Source: Treponema sp. (GTDB lineage Bacteria > Spirochaetota > Spirochaetia > Treponematales > Treponemataceae). From it: DNA of 52,182 nucleotides. The notes beneath the pieces are model-generated. The model did not search any database, had not been told where the DNA came from, and was given only the letters and a program-made list of their open reading frames with translations. This document shows, in pieces, positions 34,575 through 43,256 of the stretch. The stretch is from the NCBI GenBank assembly GCA_017629095.1, contig JAGBXW010000055.1, positions 1-52,182 on the forward strand. The letters run 5' to 3'. The translations under genes were made by a program, and so were the position numbers. Position 1 is the first letter of the stretch. Each line of letters begins with the position of its first letter.

Positions 34575-35724
34575 TGGTACCATTTCCCAAGATGAAATTG
34601 ATGCATTGTTAAGTGGTGTAGACATGGGCGGGCTTTCTGTAGGTGGAGGTTCGTCAACAGCTTCTGCTGGAAAAATCGAAACTGCTAAGTTAGTACAATT
34701 TGCAGTTGACTTGAAGGATAAATTAGCTCATAATATAGGAACCATGACAGGTGCAATTTCTGTTGTGGCAGAGCCTTCTGTTGAGTCAGCAAATCGTGAA
34801 ACTTTCTTGGCAAAGTTGCCCGAGACTGTTGTAGCGGTAATGGCTGATTTTTCTGCTGGGCTTACAGGAGATCACTTATATGTGCTTTCCACTGATTTTG
34901 CACAGAAATTGGCCAGTCTCATTAACAAAGAAGATAATGCAGATTTAGACGAGATGGCGCTCTCTGTCATCGCAGAGGTTGTATCTGGTCATACTGGTGC
35001 TGAGATTACAGAGTTAACAAAGAATGGTCGTTTCCCTGGTTTAGCTTGCAATCCTGGTGAGGCTGTGAATGGTCCTAAGGCCATGGTTCGTTTTCCTCAA
35101 GGTGAATTTGCTCTGTTCTCTTATCCTGTTACTCTCGATGGAACTGCTTATACTCTTTGGGAGGCTGTTGCCGGTACAGTTGCTGATCAGATTTCTAGTG
35201 CATTAGGTAATAGTGCAGCTTCTGCTGCTCCTGTTCAACCAATGGGGCAATCTGCTATGAATGGCATGGGCGGTGGTATGAACATGGGGGGAATGCAGGC
35301 TGCTCCCATGAATATGAATGGCATGGTTATGCAACAGACCATGGGCGGGGGAATGAATATGGGCGGAATGGGAAATGGTTTTGCTTCTATGCCTATGGGT
35401 ATGGGAGTTCCCAATGTGCAATCTCTACAATTTCCAGGACTCCAAGTTGGCGTAGGTGGCATGGATCAGGGAAGTAATATCGGTTTGATCATGGACGTAT
35501 ACATGGAGATGACCGTAGAGTTGGGACGTACTAAGAAACAAATCAAGGAAATCCTTGGAATGGGAGAAGGTACCATTATTGAGCTGGATAAGCTTGCTGG
35601 TGAGCCTGTAGACATTCTAGTAAACCATAAACCTATAGCTAAGGGAGAAGTTGTGGTAATTGACGAAAACTTCGGTGTTCGTGTAACTGAAATCCTTTCT
35701 CCTATTGAGCGTGTTACTGGTTAG
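34567..35724 (+). CDS. fliY: flagellar motor switch protein FliY/FliN
   Basis: The 385-residue protein begins with its own EIDALL peptide (ISQDEIDALLSG), then a CheC/FliM-like middle domain (about 35-215), a Met/Gly-rich linker (about 224-283) and a C-terminal FliN domain (about 305-380: VYMEMTVELGRTKKQIKEIL, VDILVNHKPIAKGEVVVIDE). This three-part layout is FliY, the long form of FliN, which in Bacillus also has CheY-P phosphatase activity. Catalytic Glu/Asn phosphatase motifs were not confirmed by eye. Translation is coupled to fliM by the overlap. Confidence 0.92.
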   Translation: MSDGTISQDEIDALLSGVDMGGLSVGGGSSTASAGKIETAKLVQFAVDLKDKLAHNIGTMTGAISVVAEPSVESANRETFLAKLPETVVAVMADFSAGLTGDHLYVLSTDFAQKLASLINKEDNADLDEMALSVIAEVVSGHTGAEITELTKNGRFPGLACNPGEAVNGPKAMVRFPQGEFALFSYPVTLDGTAYTLWEAVAGTVADQISSALGNSAASAAPVQPMGQSAMNGMGGGMNMGGMQAAPMNMNGMVMQQTMGGGMNMGGMGNGFASMPMGMGVPNVQSLQFPGLQVGVGGMDQGSNIGLIMDVYMEMTVELGRTKKQIKEILGMGEGTIIELDKLAGEPVDILVNHKPIAKGEVVVIDENFGVRVTEILSPIERVTG

Positions 35725-35730
35725 AAATTT

Positions 35731-36405
35731 ATGGGCTTGAATCACAAAGGAAAAGTCCTAAAAATATTATTTTCTCTTTGCAGTTACCTTCTGATTGCAG
35801 GCTATGCTTGGAGTCAGGAGGTTGTTGCGTCTGAAAATGAAACAGTCGGTAGAGTTGCTGAATCTCAAATTTTAATTGCACAAGATGTTGCGGAAAATAC
35901 TGAAAGTACCATTACAGAAGGTTTTTCGTATGGTATTTGGTTTTTTGTTCGTACTATCTTGGTGTTGGCAGTAGTACTTGCATTGGTATGGGCTTTCTTT
36001 TTGTTTCTCAAGAAAGTTTCTGGTACAACAACAAGTTCTGATCCCTACCTAAAAAAAGTTGCCTCTTTATCTTTATCCCCTGGAAAATTCGTATATGTTA
36101 TTACTTTGAATTCCAAGGCATATCTCATAGGTGTAGCTGATAATTCCGTTAATCTTATTGCAGAAATTGATGACAAGGAATTAATTGACGCCATGAACTT
36201 GCATGTTCCCCAAAGCTTTGAGGGGAAAAAGCCGTTGGATTTTAGTTCTTTGTTAGGAAAATTTGTGAACACAAATGGCCAAAAATATTCTGCTAAGAAG
36301 GGTGGGGGAGGTTTTTCTTCCTCTAATGTAGTTGAGCTTTTACAGAATCAGCGTTCTCGATTAAACGAAACTGAAACAACGGAGGAAGATAATGGTACTC
36401 CGTAA
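35731..36405 (+). CDS. fliO: flagellar biosynthesis protein FliO/FliZ
   Basis: The 224-residue protein has a signal-like N-terminus (about 10-30), a periplasmic segment, one membrane helix (GIWFFVRTILVLAVVLALVWAFFLFL, about 70-95) and a cytoplasmic FliO domain with VASLSLSPGKFVYVITL and LIAEIDDKELI. FliO helps assemble the FliP ring of the export gate. It lies between fliY and fliP, overlapping fliP by 14 bases, which is the expected FliO position even though sequence similarity in this family is low. Confidence 0.85.
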   Translation: MGLNHKGKVLKILFSLCSYLLIAGYAWSQEVVASENETVGRVAESQILIAQDVAENTESTITEGFSYGIWFFVRTILVLAVVLALVWAFFLFLKKVSGTTTSSDPYLKKVASLSLSPGKFVYVITLNSKAYLIGVADNSVNLIAEIDDKELIDAMNLHVPQSFEGKKPLDFSSLLGKFVNTNGQKYSAKKGGGGFSSSNVVELLQNQRSRLNETETTEEDNGTP

Positions 36406-37249
36406 GTTTACTACAAAAACATTTCCGAAGATTTTAATTTGTGCCATTATTGCTGTAGCCTGTTGTTTTCCAGCCTTTTCTCAGACTTTCCCCCAAGGTG
36501 CTACTAGGGGAAGAACTAGTATGGTAGGTGAAGTGACTGGTGTGGATGTTCCTAATATCAGTGTAGACATCCGTAACCCAGAAACTGGGCAAGAGGTGGC
36601 TTTTTCAGTTCAGCTTTTGTTGACTCTTACCGTCTTGACCTTAGCTCCCAGCATCTTGATTTTGGTAACCTGTTTTTTACGGTTTTCTATCGTACTGGAC
36701 TTTATCAAGCGGGCCCTTTCTTTGCAGCAGGTTCCTCCCACGGCGGTGCTAAACGGAATTGCCTTTTTCATGACCTTGTTTATCATGTGGCCTACGTTAA
36801 CAGAGATTTATACCAATGCGTATAAACCTATGGCCGACGGAGAAATTGGGATAGAGCAAGCCTTTGCAGAGGCAGAAGCTCCTTTGCGTATGTTTATGTA
36901 CAATCAGATGGCCTCTAAGTCTAGTCAGAAGAATGCAGCTACTAGCTATATTACCATGTTTATGGCTATTGGTGGACTTGATAAACCGCAAACTCTGGCA
37001 GATGTGCCCACCTATGTATTGGTACCTGCCTATATTTTGAATGAGCTGACCATAGCCTTCCAAATAGGTATATTGTTGTATATTCCCTTTATCGTCATCG
37101 ATATGGTGGTGGCAAGTATCCTCATGTCCATGGGTATGATTATGTTGCCTCCAGTACAAATTTCTATGCCCTTTAAACTCATGCTCTTTGTGCTGGTGGA
37201 CGGTTGGGGCTTGTTGACCCAGCAGCTGTTCAATTCTATTGTCCGATAG
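36392..37249 (+). CDS. fliP: flagellar export gate protein FliP
   Basis: The 285-residue protein has a cleavable-type signal (about 8-30, ending PAFSQ) and the FliP signatures: LTLTVLTLAPSILILVTCFLR (about 71-91), RALSLQQVPPTAVLNGIAFF (about 103-122), YILNELTIAFQIG (about 214-226) and the C-terminal MGMIMLPPVQISMPFKLMLF. FliP forms the pentameric core of the type III export gate with FliQ and FliR. Those partners, usually next, are not here: the operon passes straight to an HD-domain gene. Confidence 0.96.
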   Translation: MVLRKFTTKTFPKILICAIIAVACCFPAFSQTFPQGATRGRTSMVGEVTGVDVPNISVDIRNPETGQEVAFSVQLLLTLTVLTLAPSILILVTCFLRFSIVLDFIKRALSLQQVPPTAVLNGIAFFMTLFIMWPTLTEIYTNAYKPMADGEIGIEQAFAEAEAPLRMFMYNQMASKSSQKNAATSYITMFMAIGGLDKPQTLADVPTYVLVPAYILNELTIAFQIGILLYIPFIVIDMVVASILMSMGMIMLPPVQISMPFKLMLFVLVDGWGLLTQQLFNSIVR

Positions 37250-37261
37250 TAAGGATTTTTC

Positions 37262-38530
37262 ATGTTAGCAAAGAATCTCGCACTCAAAATCTTTGAAGGA
37301 TTTTCCATTGAGCGATGGAATGATCTTGTTCGTCCCCATGAAATGATTGAGATGGATAAGTGTGCCGAAAAGATGATGGTTGCTTACATCATTGGGAAGT
37401 ACGAGGAGGCCCAAGGAAAAAGTATTGACTGGGATTGGATGATTCATGCCTCCTTCTTTGAGCTTTTACGAAAGATTGCTCTGTGCGATATAAAGTCTCC
37501 AGTACAGCGGATGATTCGTCGTGATTATCCTGAGGAATATAAAAAGTTGAATCAGTGGGTGGTTGAGCAGTATCGTGATTTTCTGCCTGATACAAAATTG
37601 CAGGAACGGTTTGTAAACTATTGCTGTGGTCCTGCTCCAGAACCAGACACTTTTACTGGCCATACTGCCAAGGTTTTACGGGCTGCTCACAAGTTTTCTA
37701 CCCTGCGGGAGTTCCAGATGATTTCCGTGGTGAATGAAAGGTTCCGTCTTGATCCCATTGAGGAGGGCTTGAATCAGGATATAGAAAGCTTTCTTGATTT
37801 ACGTGCTTTTCAACTTTTGCTCACCAAGCAGCGACCATATCGTTTTTTGATGGTGCTGGAGCAGTTGCGATTCCAAACGAGATGGAACCAAACTCCTCGT
37901 GTTCCCAGAACAAGTGTTTTGGGCCATTCTTTTTTTGTAGCCATTCTCACCTTGCTGCTAGAATATTCCACTGGTATTTCCTTTTGCGAAAAGCGCCGGT
38001 ACAATAACTTTTTTTGTGGTCTCTTCCACGATCTGCCAGAAGCGGTGACTCGTGACATTATCACGCCGGTGAAACAAGCTACAGATGGGCTCCCTCAGAT
38101 TGTAAAGCGTATTGAAGAAGAGATTGTGGGAAAGGAGTTGTTTCCTTTAATGGACGATTGTTATCGGCAGGAGTTGCTGTATTTTACCAGTAATGAATTT
38201 GCCAATAGAATTCGTGTTCCTCAGGCTGATTCCTTGTTTGCTGGGGAAATGCCAGAGGATGTGGCCAAGTTGCCTGCAGGTCAGCAGTTGGAAGTGAGCT
38301 TTGAGGATTTGAATAATCGCTATAATTTTGCTGAATTTGCCCCAGTAGATGGACGAATTGTAAAGGTTGCGGACCACATTGCAGCTTTTTTGGAGGCAGA
38401 CAGTTCCATTCGCTATGGTATCACCTCTGCCCATCTAACGTCTGGCAAGGCAAATCTTTTGCGGATTTACAATCAGAATCCAATTGTAAATGGCATTGAT
38501 GTCATGGCCTTCTTTAATCAATTCCAGTAG
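37262..38530 (+). CDS. HD-domain phosphohydrolase-like protein
   Basis: The 422-residue protein has metal-site residues of an HD domain at VLGHSFFVAIL (His, about 220), GLFHDLPEAVTRDI (His-Asp, about 256-269) and KVADHIAAFLEAD (Asp, about 376), the H...HD...D pattern. Family members hydrolyse phosphate from nucleotides (for example YfbR 5'-nucleotidases). The N-terminal 200 residues are helical with no recognised motif. It is 12 bases after fliP and may be co-transcribed with the motility operon, but no motility role is known. The substrate is unassigned. Confidence 0.8.
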   Translation: MLAKNLALKIFEGFSIERWNDLVRPHEMIEMDKCAEKMMVAYIIGKYEEAQGKSIDWDWMIHASFFELLRKIALCDIKSPVQRMIRRDYPEEYKKLNQWVVEQYRDFLPDTKLQERFVNYCCGPAPEPDTFTGHTAKVLRAAHKFSTLREFQMISVVNERFRLDPIEEGLNQDIESFLDLRAFQLLLTKQRPYRFLMVLEQLRFQTRWNQTPRVPRTSVLGHSFFVAILTLLLEYSTGISFCEKRRYNNFFCGLFHDLPEAVTRDIITPVKQATDGLPQIVKRIEEEIVGKELFPLMDDCYRQELLYFTSNEFANRIRVPQADSLFAGEMPEDVAKLPAGQQLEVSFEDLNNRYNFAEFAPVDGRIVKVADHIAAFLEADSSIRYGITSAHLTSGKANLLRIYNQNPIVNGIDVMAFFNQFQ

Positions 38531-38574
38531 ATTCTCTAGTTTAATTCGGTTTTATTTTTGCCGATATATTGCCT

Positions 38575-39384
38575 ATGAATCGGGTAATTATTTTTTTAAC
38601 TGTACTTCTTGTTTTATTTTCTTCTCCTCTTTTTTCTGACACTCAGCACGTAGTTGCTAAGGGGGAGACCCTCTATTCAATCAGCAGAAAATATGGCATT
38701 ACGGTAAATGAATTATGTAACAAAAATAACATAACTCAGTCCCAAGTATTGAAGGTAGGGCAGAAGTTGACAATTCCCAGCAGGGAAGTTCCTGATACTG
38801 AAACCTATATTGTGGTGAAGGGAGATACCTTTTATGGGGTGGCCCGCAGGCACAACATGACAGTGGAGGAGTTGCTGGAATTAAATGGTTTGAAAAGTTC
38901 CTCCACCTTGAAAATAGGCCAGGTGCTGAAAGTTCCTGCTTCCACTACGACTATTGCTAATGCTATGGTGAACTCTCCTTCCATAGAGATTGCTGACCCA
39001 AGAAATTATACTGGTAAGAAGGGTGATTCCAGTCTCCTGTGGCCAGTGAAGAATCCTGAGGTACTCTATGTTTCAGGAAAAATTTCTGGAGTTCAGTTGT
39101 CTGCCAAAAAAAATGAGGCTGTCTGTGCCATTCAAGCTGGAACTGTCATGTTCAGTGGATTGTATCGTGGCTTTGGTAAGGTGGTGTTCGTTCAGTCCCA
39201 ATCTGGTTTCATGTACGTGTACACAGGGCTTTCCGAAACTTCTGTTTCTAAAGGCGACTATGTTTCCACTGGCAAGCAGCTAGGAGTTGTAGGTGTAGAT
39301 AGCTTTACGGGAAAGAGCCAGCTCATCTTTATGGTGTTCCAAGACGGAAAGCCCATAGATCCAGCCAAAGCTCCACGAGGATAA
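38575..39384 (+). CDS. exported LysM protein with degenerate M23/LytM domain
   Basis: The product is about 269 residues from the ATG at 38575. A signal peptide (about 1-20) is followed by two LysM repeats: HVVAKGETLYSISRKYGITV (about 23-42) and YIVVKGDTFYGVARRHNMTV (about 80-99). The C-terminal domain (about 150-260) follows the M23/LytM fold (GTVMFSGLYRGFGKVVFVQS, VSKGDYVSTGKQLGVVG). The zinc His residues are replaced: YTGLS for YAHLS, and LIFMVF for HLHFEV. It is thus probably an inactive EnvC/NlpD-like regulator of wall hydrolases, bound to peptidoglycan by LysM. Confidence 0.85.
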   Translation: MNRVIIFLTVLLVLFSSPLFSDTQHVVAKGETLYSISRKYGITVNELCNKNNITQSQVLKVGQKLTIPSREVPDTETYIVVKGDTFYGVARRHNMTVEELLELNGLKSSSTLKIGQVLKVPASTTTIANAMVNSPSIEIADPRNYTGKKGDSSLLWPVKNPEVLYVSGKISGVQLSAKKNEAVCAIQAGTVMFSGLYRGFGKVVFVQSQSGFMYVYTGLSETSVSKGDYVSTGKQLGVVGVDSFTGKSQLIFMVFQDGKPIDPAKAPRG

Positions 39385-39438
39385 AAGAGCTTCAAGCTCC
39401 ACGGGGATAAAAGCGCTTCAAGCTTCACGGGGATAAAT
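39368..39438 (+). repeat. 26-bp tandem repeat starting inside the 3' end of the LysM gene
   Basis: Three copies, two complete (39368-39393 and 39394-39419) and one partial (39420-39438), of a 26-base unit with core CTCCACGRGGATAAA. The first contains the final codons and stop of the LysM/M23 gene. An inverted copy of the core (TTTTACTCCTCGTGGA) lies at 39441-39456, so the block can fold. Confidence 0.8.
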
Positions 39439-39569
39439 AATTTTACTCCTCGTGGATACAAAATCTCACTCTTGGAGGCTAGAATTAGTCTTCATGTGCT
39501 CCTTGTGTCAAGAACAGGTTAAGATAAGAATAAGTATATCACAAGTCGATTAAAACTCAGTTCTATTTT

Positions 39570-39598
39570 TTGCAATTTTCCTGTACAAAAACTATGTT
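39570..39598 (+). promoter_or_regulatory. candidate promoter of the sigma factor gene
   Basis: TTGCAA (39570-39575) and TATGTT (39593-39598) are separated by 17 bases. The start codon lies 19 bases further on, with AGGAGG six to seven bases before it. Confidence 0.4.
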
Positions 39599-39616
39599 TG
39601 AAATATAGGAGGAAAC

Positions 39617-40609
39617 ATGGAGACATGTTTTGCAAAACCACAGGGTTATATCGATGATGAGTCTTTTCATGGTGCAGCAGGATCCTTGGCTGTTGATGTT
39701 GATCCACTAGCAATCTATCTGAAACAAATTTCACGATATGCGTTGCTTTCTCCCCAGGAAGAATTGCGTCTGGCAGATACAATCAACGGATTAAAGGCAA
39801 AGATTCGTGCTCTTGGAGATGAGCTTGCTAGCTGCCCAGAAAAGGAGCACGAGTATTCCTGTCAGATAGAGCAGTTGCAGGAGGCGTTGCGGATTGAAAA
39901 GAACAAGATGGTGCAGGCAAACCTTCGACTTGTGGTGTCTGTGGCAAAAAAATATCAGCATCGTGGTCTTTCTTTAATTGACTTGATTGATGAGGGCAAC
40001 ATCGGGCTTTTGGAGGCGGTGGATCGGTTTGAGGCCAGCAGAAATTGTCGTTTTTCTACCTATGGAATCTGGTGGATTCGTCAGGCCATTATTAAGGGCA
40101 TTGCAGATAAGGGCCGCATCATTAGAATGCCAGTCCACATGCTGAACACCATCAACAAATGTTTTATGATTGCCAAGCAGCTTACTCAAGAATATGGCCA
40201 CGAGCCTTCCTGCGTGGAGCTTTCTGAATATATTGGTGAGACGCCAGAAAAGATTGAAGAGTACATGAAGCTTGCTCAGGAAACTTCCAGTCTGGACACT
40301 ACCATTGATGAATCAAGTCCCTCTGTTCTGGGGGATTTGCTTACTACAGATGAAAACGAGCAGCAGATGGAAAGTGTATTCTCTGCCATGTTGTCTGAAA
40401 CCATTAATTCCGTGTTGAAGGAGTTTTCCGAGCGGGAAATGGCCATTATCAAGTTACGATTTGGTCTTGATGGCAGAACTCCCATGACACTGTCGGAAAC
40501 AGGCCGTGTGCTGGGAATTACCAGAGAACGTGTGCGACAGATTCAAGAAAAAATGATGGAAAAATTAAAGGAAAGCAAGGAACTCATTGCTTTCAATGAA
40601 TTGCGGTAA
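39617..40609 (+). CDS. group 2 RNA polymerase sigma-70 factor (RpoS/RpoD-like)
   Basis: The 330-residue protein contains sigma region 1.2 (DPLAIYLKQISRYALLSPQEE, about 29-49), region 2 (LVVSVAKKYQHRGLSLIDLIDEGNIGLLEAVDRFE with RFSTYGIWWIRQAI, about 103-160), region 3 (about 170-245) and region 4 (FSEREMAIIKLRFGLDG, ETGRVLGITRERVRQIQ, about 275-320). It lacks the long region 1.1 and spacer of housekeeping RpoD, so it is an alternative, stationary/stress-type factor. It is monocistronic with its own terminator. The regulon is unknown. Confidence 0.88.
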   Translation: METCFAKPQGYIDDESFHGAAGSLAVDVDPLAIYLKQISRYALLSPQEELRLADTINGLKAKIRALGDELASCPEKEHEYSCQIEQLQEALRIEKNKMVQANLRLVVSVAKKYQHRGLSLIDLIDEGNIGLLEAVDRFEASRNCRFSTYGIWWIRQAIIKGIADKGRIIRMPVHMLNTINKCFMIAKQLTQEYGHEPSCVELSEYIGETPEKIEEYMKLAQETSSLDTTIDESSPSVLGDLLTTDENEQQMESVFSAMLSETINSVLKEFSEREMAIIKLRFGLDGRTPMTLSETGRVLGITRERVRQIQEKMMEKLKESKELIAFNELR

Positions 40610-40613
40610 TTTT

Positions 40614-40692
40614 AGTCAGGCCAGAGGGGTTAGGAGAAGCCCATCTCCCATTCTGTTTCCTCCTAACCTTGTAGTTTGGCCTGACTTTTATT
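40614..40692 (+). terminator. long-stem terminator of the sigma factor gene
   Basis: AGTCAGGCCA (40614-40623) pairs perfectly with TGGCCTGACT (40677-40686), and inside it GGTTAGGAG pairs with CTCCTAACC. TTTTATTTT follows. It also faces the convergent dnaQ-like gene. Confidence 0.8.
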
Positions 40693-40707
40693 TTCCTGTG
40701 CTTGGAT

Positions 40708-41271
40708 TTAAGAAAGATGTTGAAAACAACGGAGTAGTACTTCCATACAGACACGGGCATCATCTGTGGCTCGGTGGGCATTCCCTGGATTAATGGAAAA
40801 ATGCTGGGCCAAAAACTGAAGCCTGTATTTTTGAAGTTCAGGGAAGATGGCACGTGAAATCTTTACTGTATCTTCAACCTGATTTTCTAAAATCTGATGA
40901 CCATGGCGTTCCAAGGCTGTATTGATAAACTTAAGGTCAAAATTAGCATTGTGAGCCACAAGGATACTGCTACCAATAAACTTCTGAAAATCTGGCAATA
41001 TATCCTGTTCTGTGGGACAATCTTGCACCATGTCATGAGTAATATTGTTGATTTGGCTGGCCTCGTAGGGAATGGCACGACAAGGATTAATCAACTGGCT
41101 ATAGGTGGCAAGAATTCCATCCTTGGAAAACTGTACTGCTCCAATTTCCAGAAGGCGATCATTGTGAGCACTAAGGCCTGTGGTTTCTGTGTCAAAGGCA
41201 GTAAAAACTGCCCCGCCTTCGTAGAGACGGAGCAGTTCCCGAACCTTTTTATGGTTCTTATTGTGCTGCAT
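40708..41271 (-). CDS. DnaQ-type 3'-5' exonuclease (Pol III epsilon-like)
   Basis: The product is about 187 residues from the ATG at 41271, which overlaps the pgm 3' end; a longer frame to 41304 is possible. It has the DEDDh exonuclease motifs: FTAFDTETTGLSAHNDRLLEIGAV (Exo I, DxE), LVAHNANFDLKFI (Exo II) and HRATDDARVCMEVL (Exo III with His and Asp). It could be the proofreading subunit of DNA polymerase III or a free-standing repair exonuclease. It lacks an obvious clamp-binding tail. Position after phosphoglucomutase gives no clue. Confidence 0.85.
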   Translation of the reverse strand: MQHNKNHKKVRELLRLYEGGAVFTAFDTETTGLSAHNDRLLEIGAVQFSKDGILATYSQLINPCRAIPYEASQINNITHDMVQDCPTEQDILPDFQKFIGSSILVAHNANFDLKFINTALERHGHQILENQVEDTVKISRAIFPELQKYRLQFLAQHFSINPGNAHRATDDARVCMEVLLRCFQHLS

Positions 41272-43027
41272 CGAGGATTCCGTTGATTTCGGTTTCGATG
41301 GCATTGCAGAGCTTGGCGGAAGTTACCTTAGCTTCTTCCAAGCTGGCAGCAGGAGGAACCATACTGTTGATGTAGAACTTGATTTTTGGTTCAGTTCCAG
41401 AGGGGCGGGCACTGACGACTGTTCCATTTTCTAGGAAAAACTGCAAGACATTGCTCTTTGGCAGGTCCACGGGCTTCTTGTCAGCAGGATTTGCAGGATC
41501 GTAGCAGGTACTGGTTTGGATGTCACGAATAGAAACAACCTTCTGGCCCCCTAAAGTGGTGAGTCCTTCTTCCCGCAACTTTGTCATAATGCCCTTCATG
41601 GTGGCAACACCAGCGGCACCAGCAAAGTTCTTGGAAATAGCTCTATCTTCAAAATAACCGAACTGCAGGAACAATTCTTCGAGGCGCTGTAGTAGGGACT
41701 TGCCCTTGGATCGCCAATACAGGGTCATTTCAGCACACAGAGCGGCAGCAGAAACACCGTCCTTGTCTCGTACGTCAGTTTCTATATTGTAGCCGTAGCT
41801 TTCTTCAAAGCCAAAGACGTAGTTGTGGCTACCTGTTTTTTCAAATTCGGCCATAACGGCAGCAATCCACTTAAAACCAGTGAGACATTCTGCCAGGTGA
41901 ACACCGTGGTGGGCACAAATCTTGTCGGCAAAGGTGGAGGTAACGATGGAGCGGATAACAGCAGGGTTTGCAGGCATCTTTCCCAATTCCTTGCGGCTAG
42001 TAAGGATATAGTCGCACAAAAGGGCTCCCATCTGGTTTCCGGTAATGAGGATGTAATTTCCATCGGCATCAGGAACAGCACCACCAAAGCGGTCTGCGTC
42101 GGGGTCTGTAGCCATAACTACATCGGCCTTTTCCTTTTGAGCCAGCTCCAGAGCCATCTTTAATGCTGGGGCTTCTTCTGGGTTCGGTTTTTCCACTGTG
42201 GAGAAGTTGCCATCTGGCTCCCGCTGCTCAGGGACTGTAATAACGGTAAGGCCCAGGTCTCCCAAAACCTTTTCCACATGCATGGCACCTGTTCCGTGAA
42301 GGGGAGTGTAGACAATCTTTACTTCCCCAGCCTTTTCCTTAATGAGCTCTGGGCGGAACAGTTGGGACTTAACCATGTCCCAGTATTTGTCATCGATTTC
42401 CTTGTCAATCATAATCAGGGAGCCAGCCTTGATGGCCTCTTCCTTGGAGATGGTTTTAACTTCAGTAACGGAATTAACTTCGTCGATAATACCCTGATCG
42501 TGGGGCTCAATAACCTGGGCTCCATCGTTCCAGTAGGCCTTGTAACCGTTGTACTGGGGAGGATTGTGGGAAGCGGTAACAACAACACCAGTGTCGCAGC
42601 CCAAAGTTCGGATAGCATAGGAAAGCTCTGGGGTGGGGCGCAAACTGGTGAACAAGTAGGTCTTGAAGCCATTGGCGGCAAAGATACAGGCGGTGGCCTG
42701 AGCAAAAACGTCGGAGAACCGTCGGGAATCGTAGGCTACAACGGCGGAAAGTTGACCTGCCTTGGCCTTTTCGGGGAAGGTCTTGATGATGTAGTTTGCC
42801 AAGCCCTGGGTGGCGTTGTTGATAACCCAGGTGTTCATGCGGTTTGTTCCACCACCGATAACGCCTCTCAAACCACCAGTTCCGAATTCCAAGTTCTGGT
42901 AGAAGCGGTCTTCTAATTCAGCCTTGTTGTCTGCGGCAATCAAATCCTGCACTTCCTTGCAAAAGCCTTCATCCTGCTCCTGGGCAATATAATCCTTTGC
43001 CCGCTGGAGAATCTCGTTATAGTCCAT
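41258..43027 (-). CDS. phosphoglucomutase/phosphomannomutase family enzyme
   Basis: The 589-residue alpha-D-phosphohexomutase interconverts hexose 1- and 6-phosphates. Landmarks are the substrate-binding GTGGLRGVIGGGTNRMN (about 48-64), catalytic TASHNPPQYNGYKAYW with the phosphoserine (about 150-165), metal-binding TDPDADRFGGAV (about 303-314), sugar-binding GFEESYGYN (about 400) and the C-terminal phosphate site RPSGTEPKIKFYI (about 550). Length and motifs match the long bacterial PgcA-type group. Shine-Dalgarno AGGAGG precedes the ATG. Confidence 0.95.
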   Translation of the reverse strand: MDYNEILQRAKDYIAQEQDEGFCKEVQDLIAADNKAELEDRFYQNLEFGTGGLRGVIGGGTNRMNTWVINNATQGLANYIIKTFPEKAKAGQLSAVVAYDSRRFSDVFAQATACIFAANGFKTYLFTSLRPTPELSYAIRTLGCDTGVVVTASHNPPQYNGYKAYWNDGAQVIEPHDQGIIDEVNSVTEVKTISKEEAIKAGSLIMIDKEIDDKYWDMVKSQLFRPELIKEKAGEVKIVYTPLHGTGAMHVEKVLGDLGLTVITVPEQREPDGNFSTVEKPNPEEAPALKMALELAQKEKADVVMATDPDADRFGGAVPDADGNYILITGNQMGALLCDYILTSRKELGKMPANPAVIRSIVTSTFADKICAHHGVHLAECLTGFKWIAAVMAEFEKTGSHNYVFGFEESYGYNIETDVRDKDGVSAAALCAEMTLYWRSKGKSLLQRLEELFLQFGYFEDRAISKNFAGAAGVATMKGIMTKLREEGLTTLGGQKVVSIRDIQTSTCYDPANPADKKPVDLPKSNVLQFFLENGTVVSARPSGTEPKIKFYINSMVPPAASLEEAKVTSAKLCNAIETEINGILDAAQ

Positions 43028-43062
43028 AATTCCTCCTGATTGAGTGAAAATCTCTTTTTTCT

Positions 43063-43091
43063 ATTATAACAATGCAAGGAGTAAAAAACAA
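43063..43091 (-). promoter_or_regulatory. promoter of the phosphoglucomutase gene
   Basis: On the minus strand TTGTTT (43091-43086) and perfect TATAAT (43068-43063) are separated by 17 bases, about 35 bases before the start codon. Confidence 0.55.
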
Positions 43092-43256
43092 GGAGAATGT
43101 CAGCAGGTGAAGTCACAGGACGGTGATTTCTGGAACAAGATATGATGCCTTACATAAGAGGGAAAAGTGTGGTAGAGTTTATCAGGTCATGACAATGGCT
43201 GCTTAAGATGGTACGGTTGGATACCATGACAAAAATACGTGCACGAGGAGAATGTA

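Noticed and set aside
39368-39456. Direct repeats considered as a short CRISPR array
   Set aside because: The units are tandem without spacers, only 2.7 copies exist, and the first copy is coding sequence.
42278-42916. A 212-codon open frame on the plus strand
   Set aside because: It lies wholly antisense to the phosphoglucomutase gene, whose motifs are clear; the antisense product is Gly/Val-rich with no recognisable domain.
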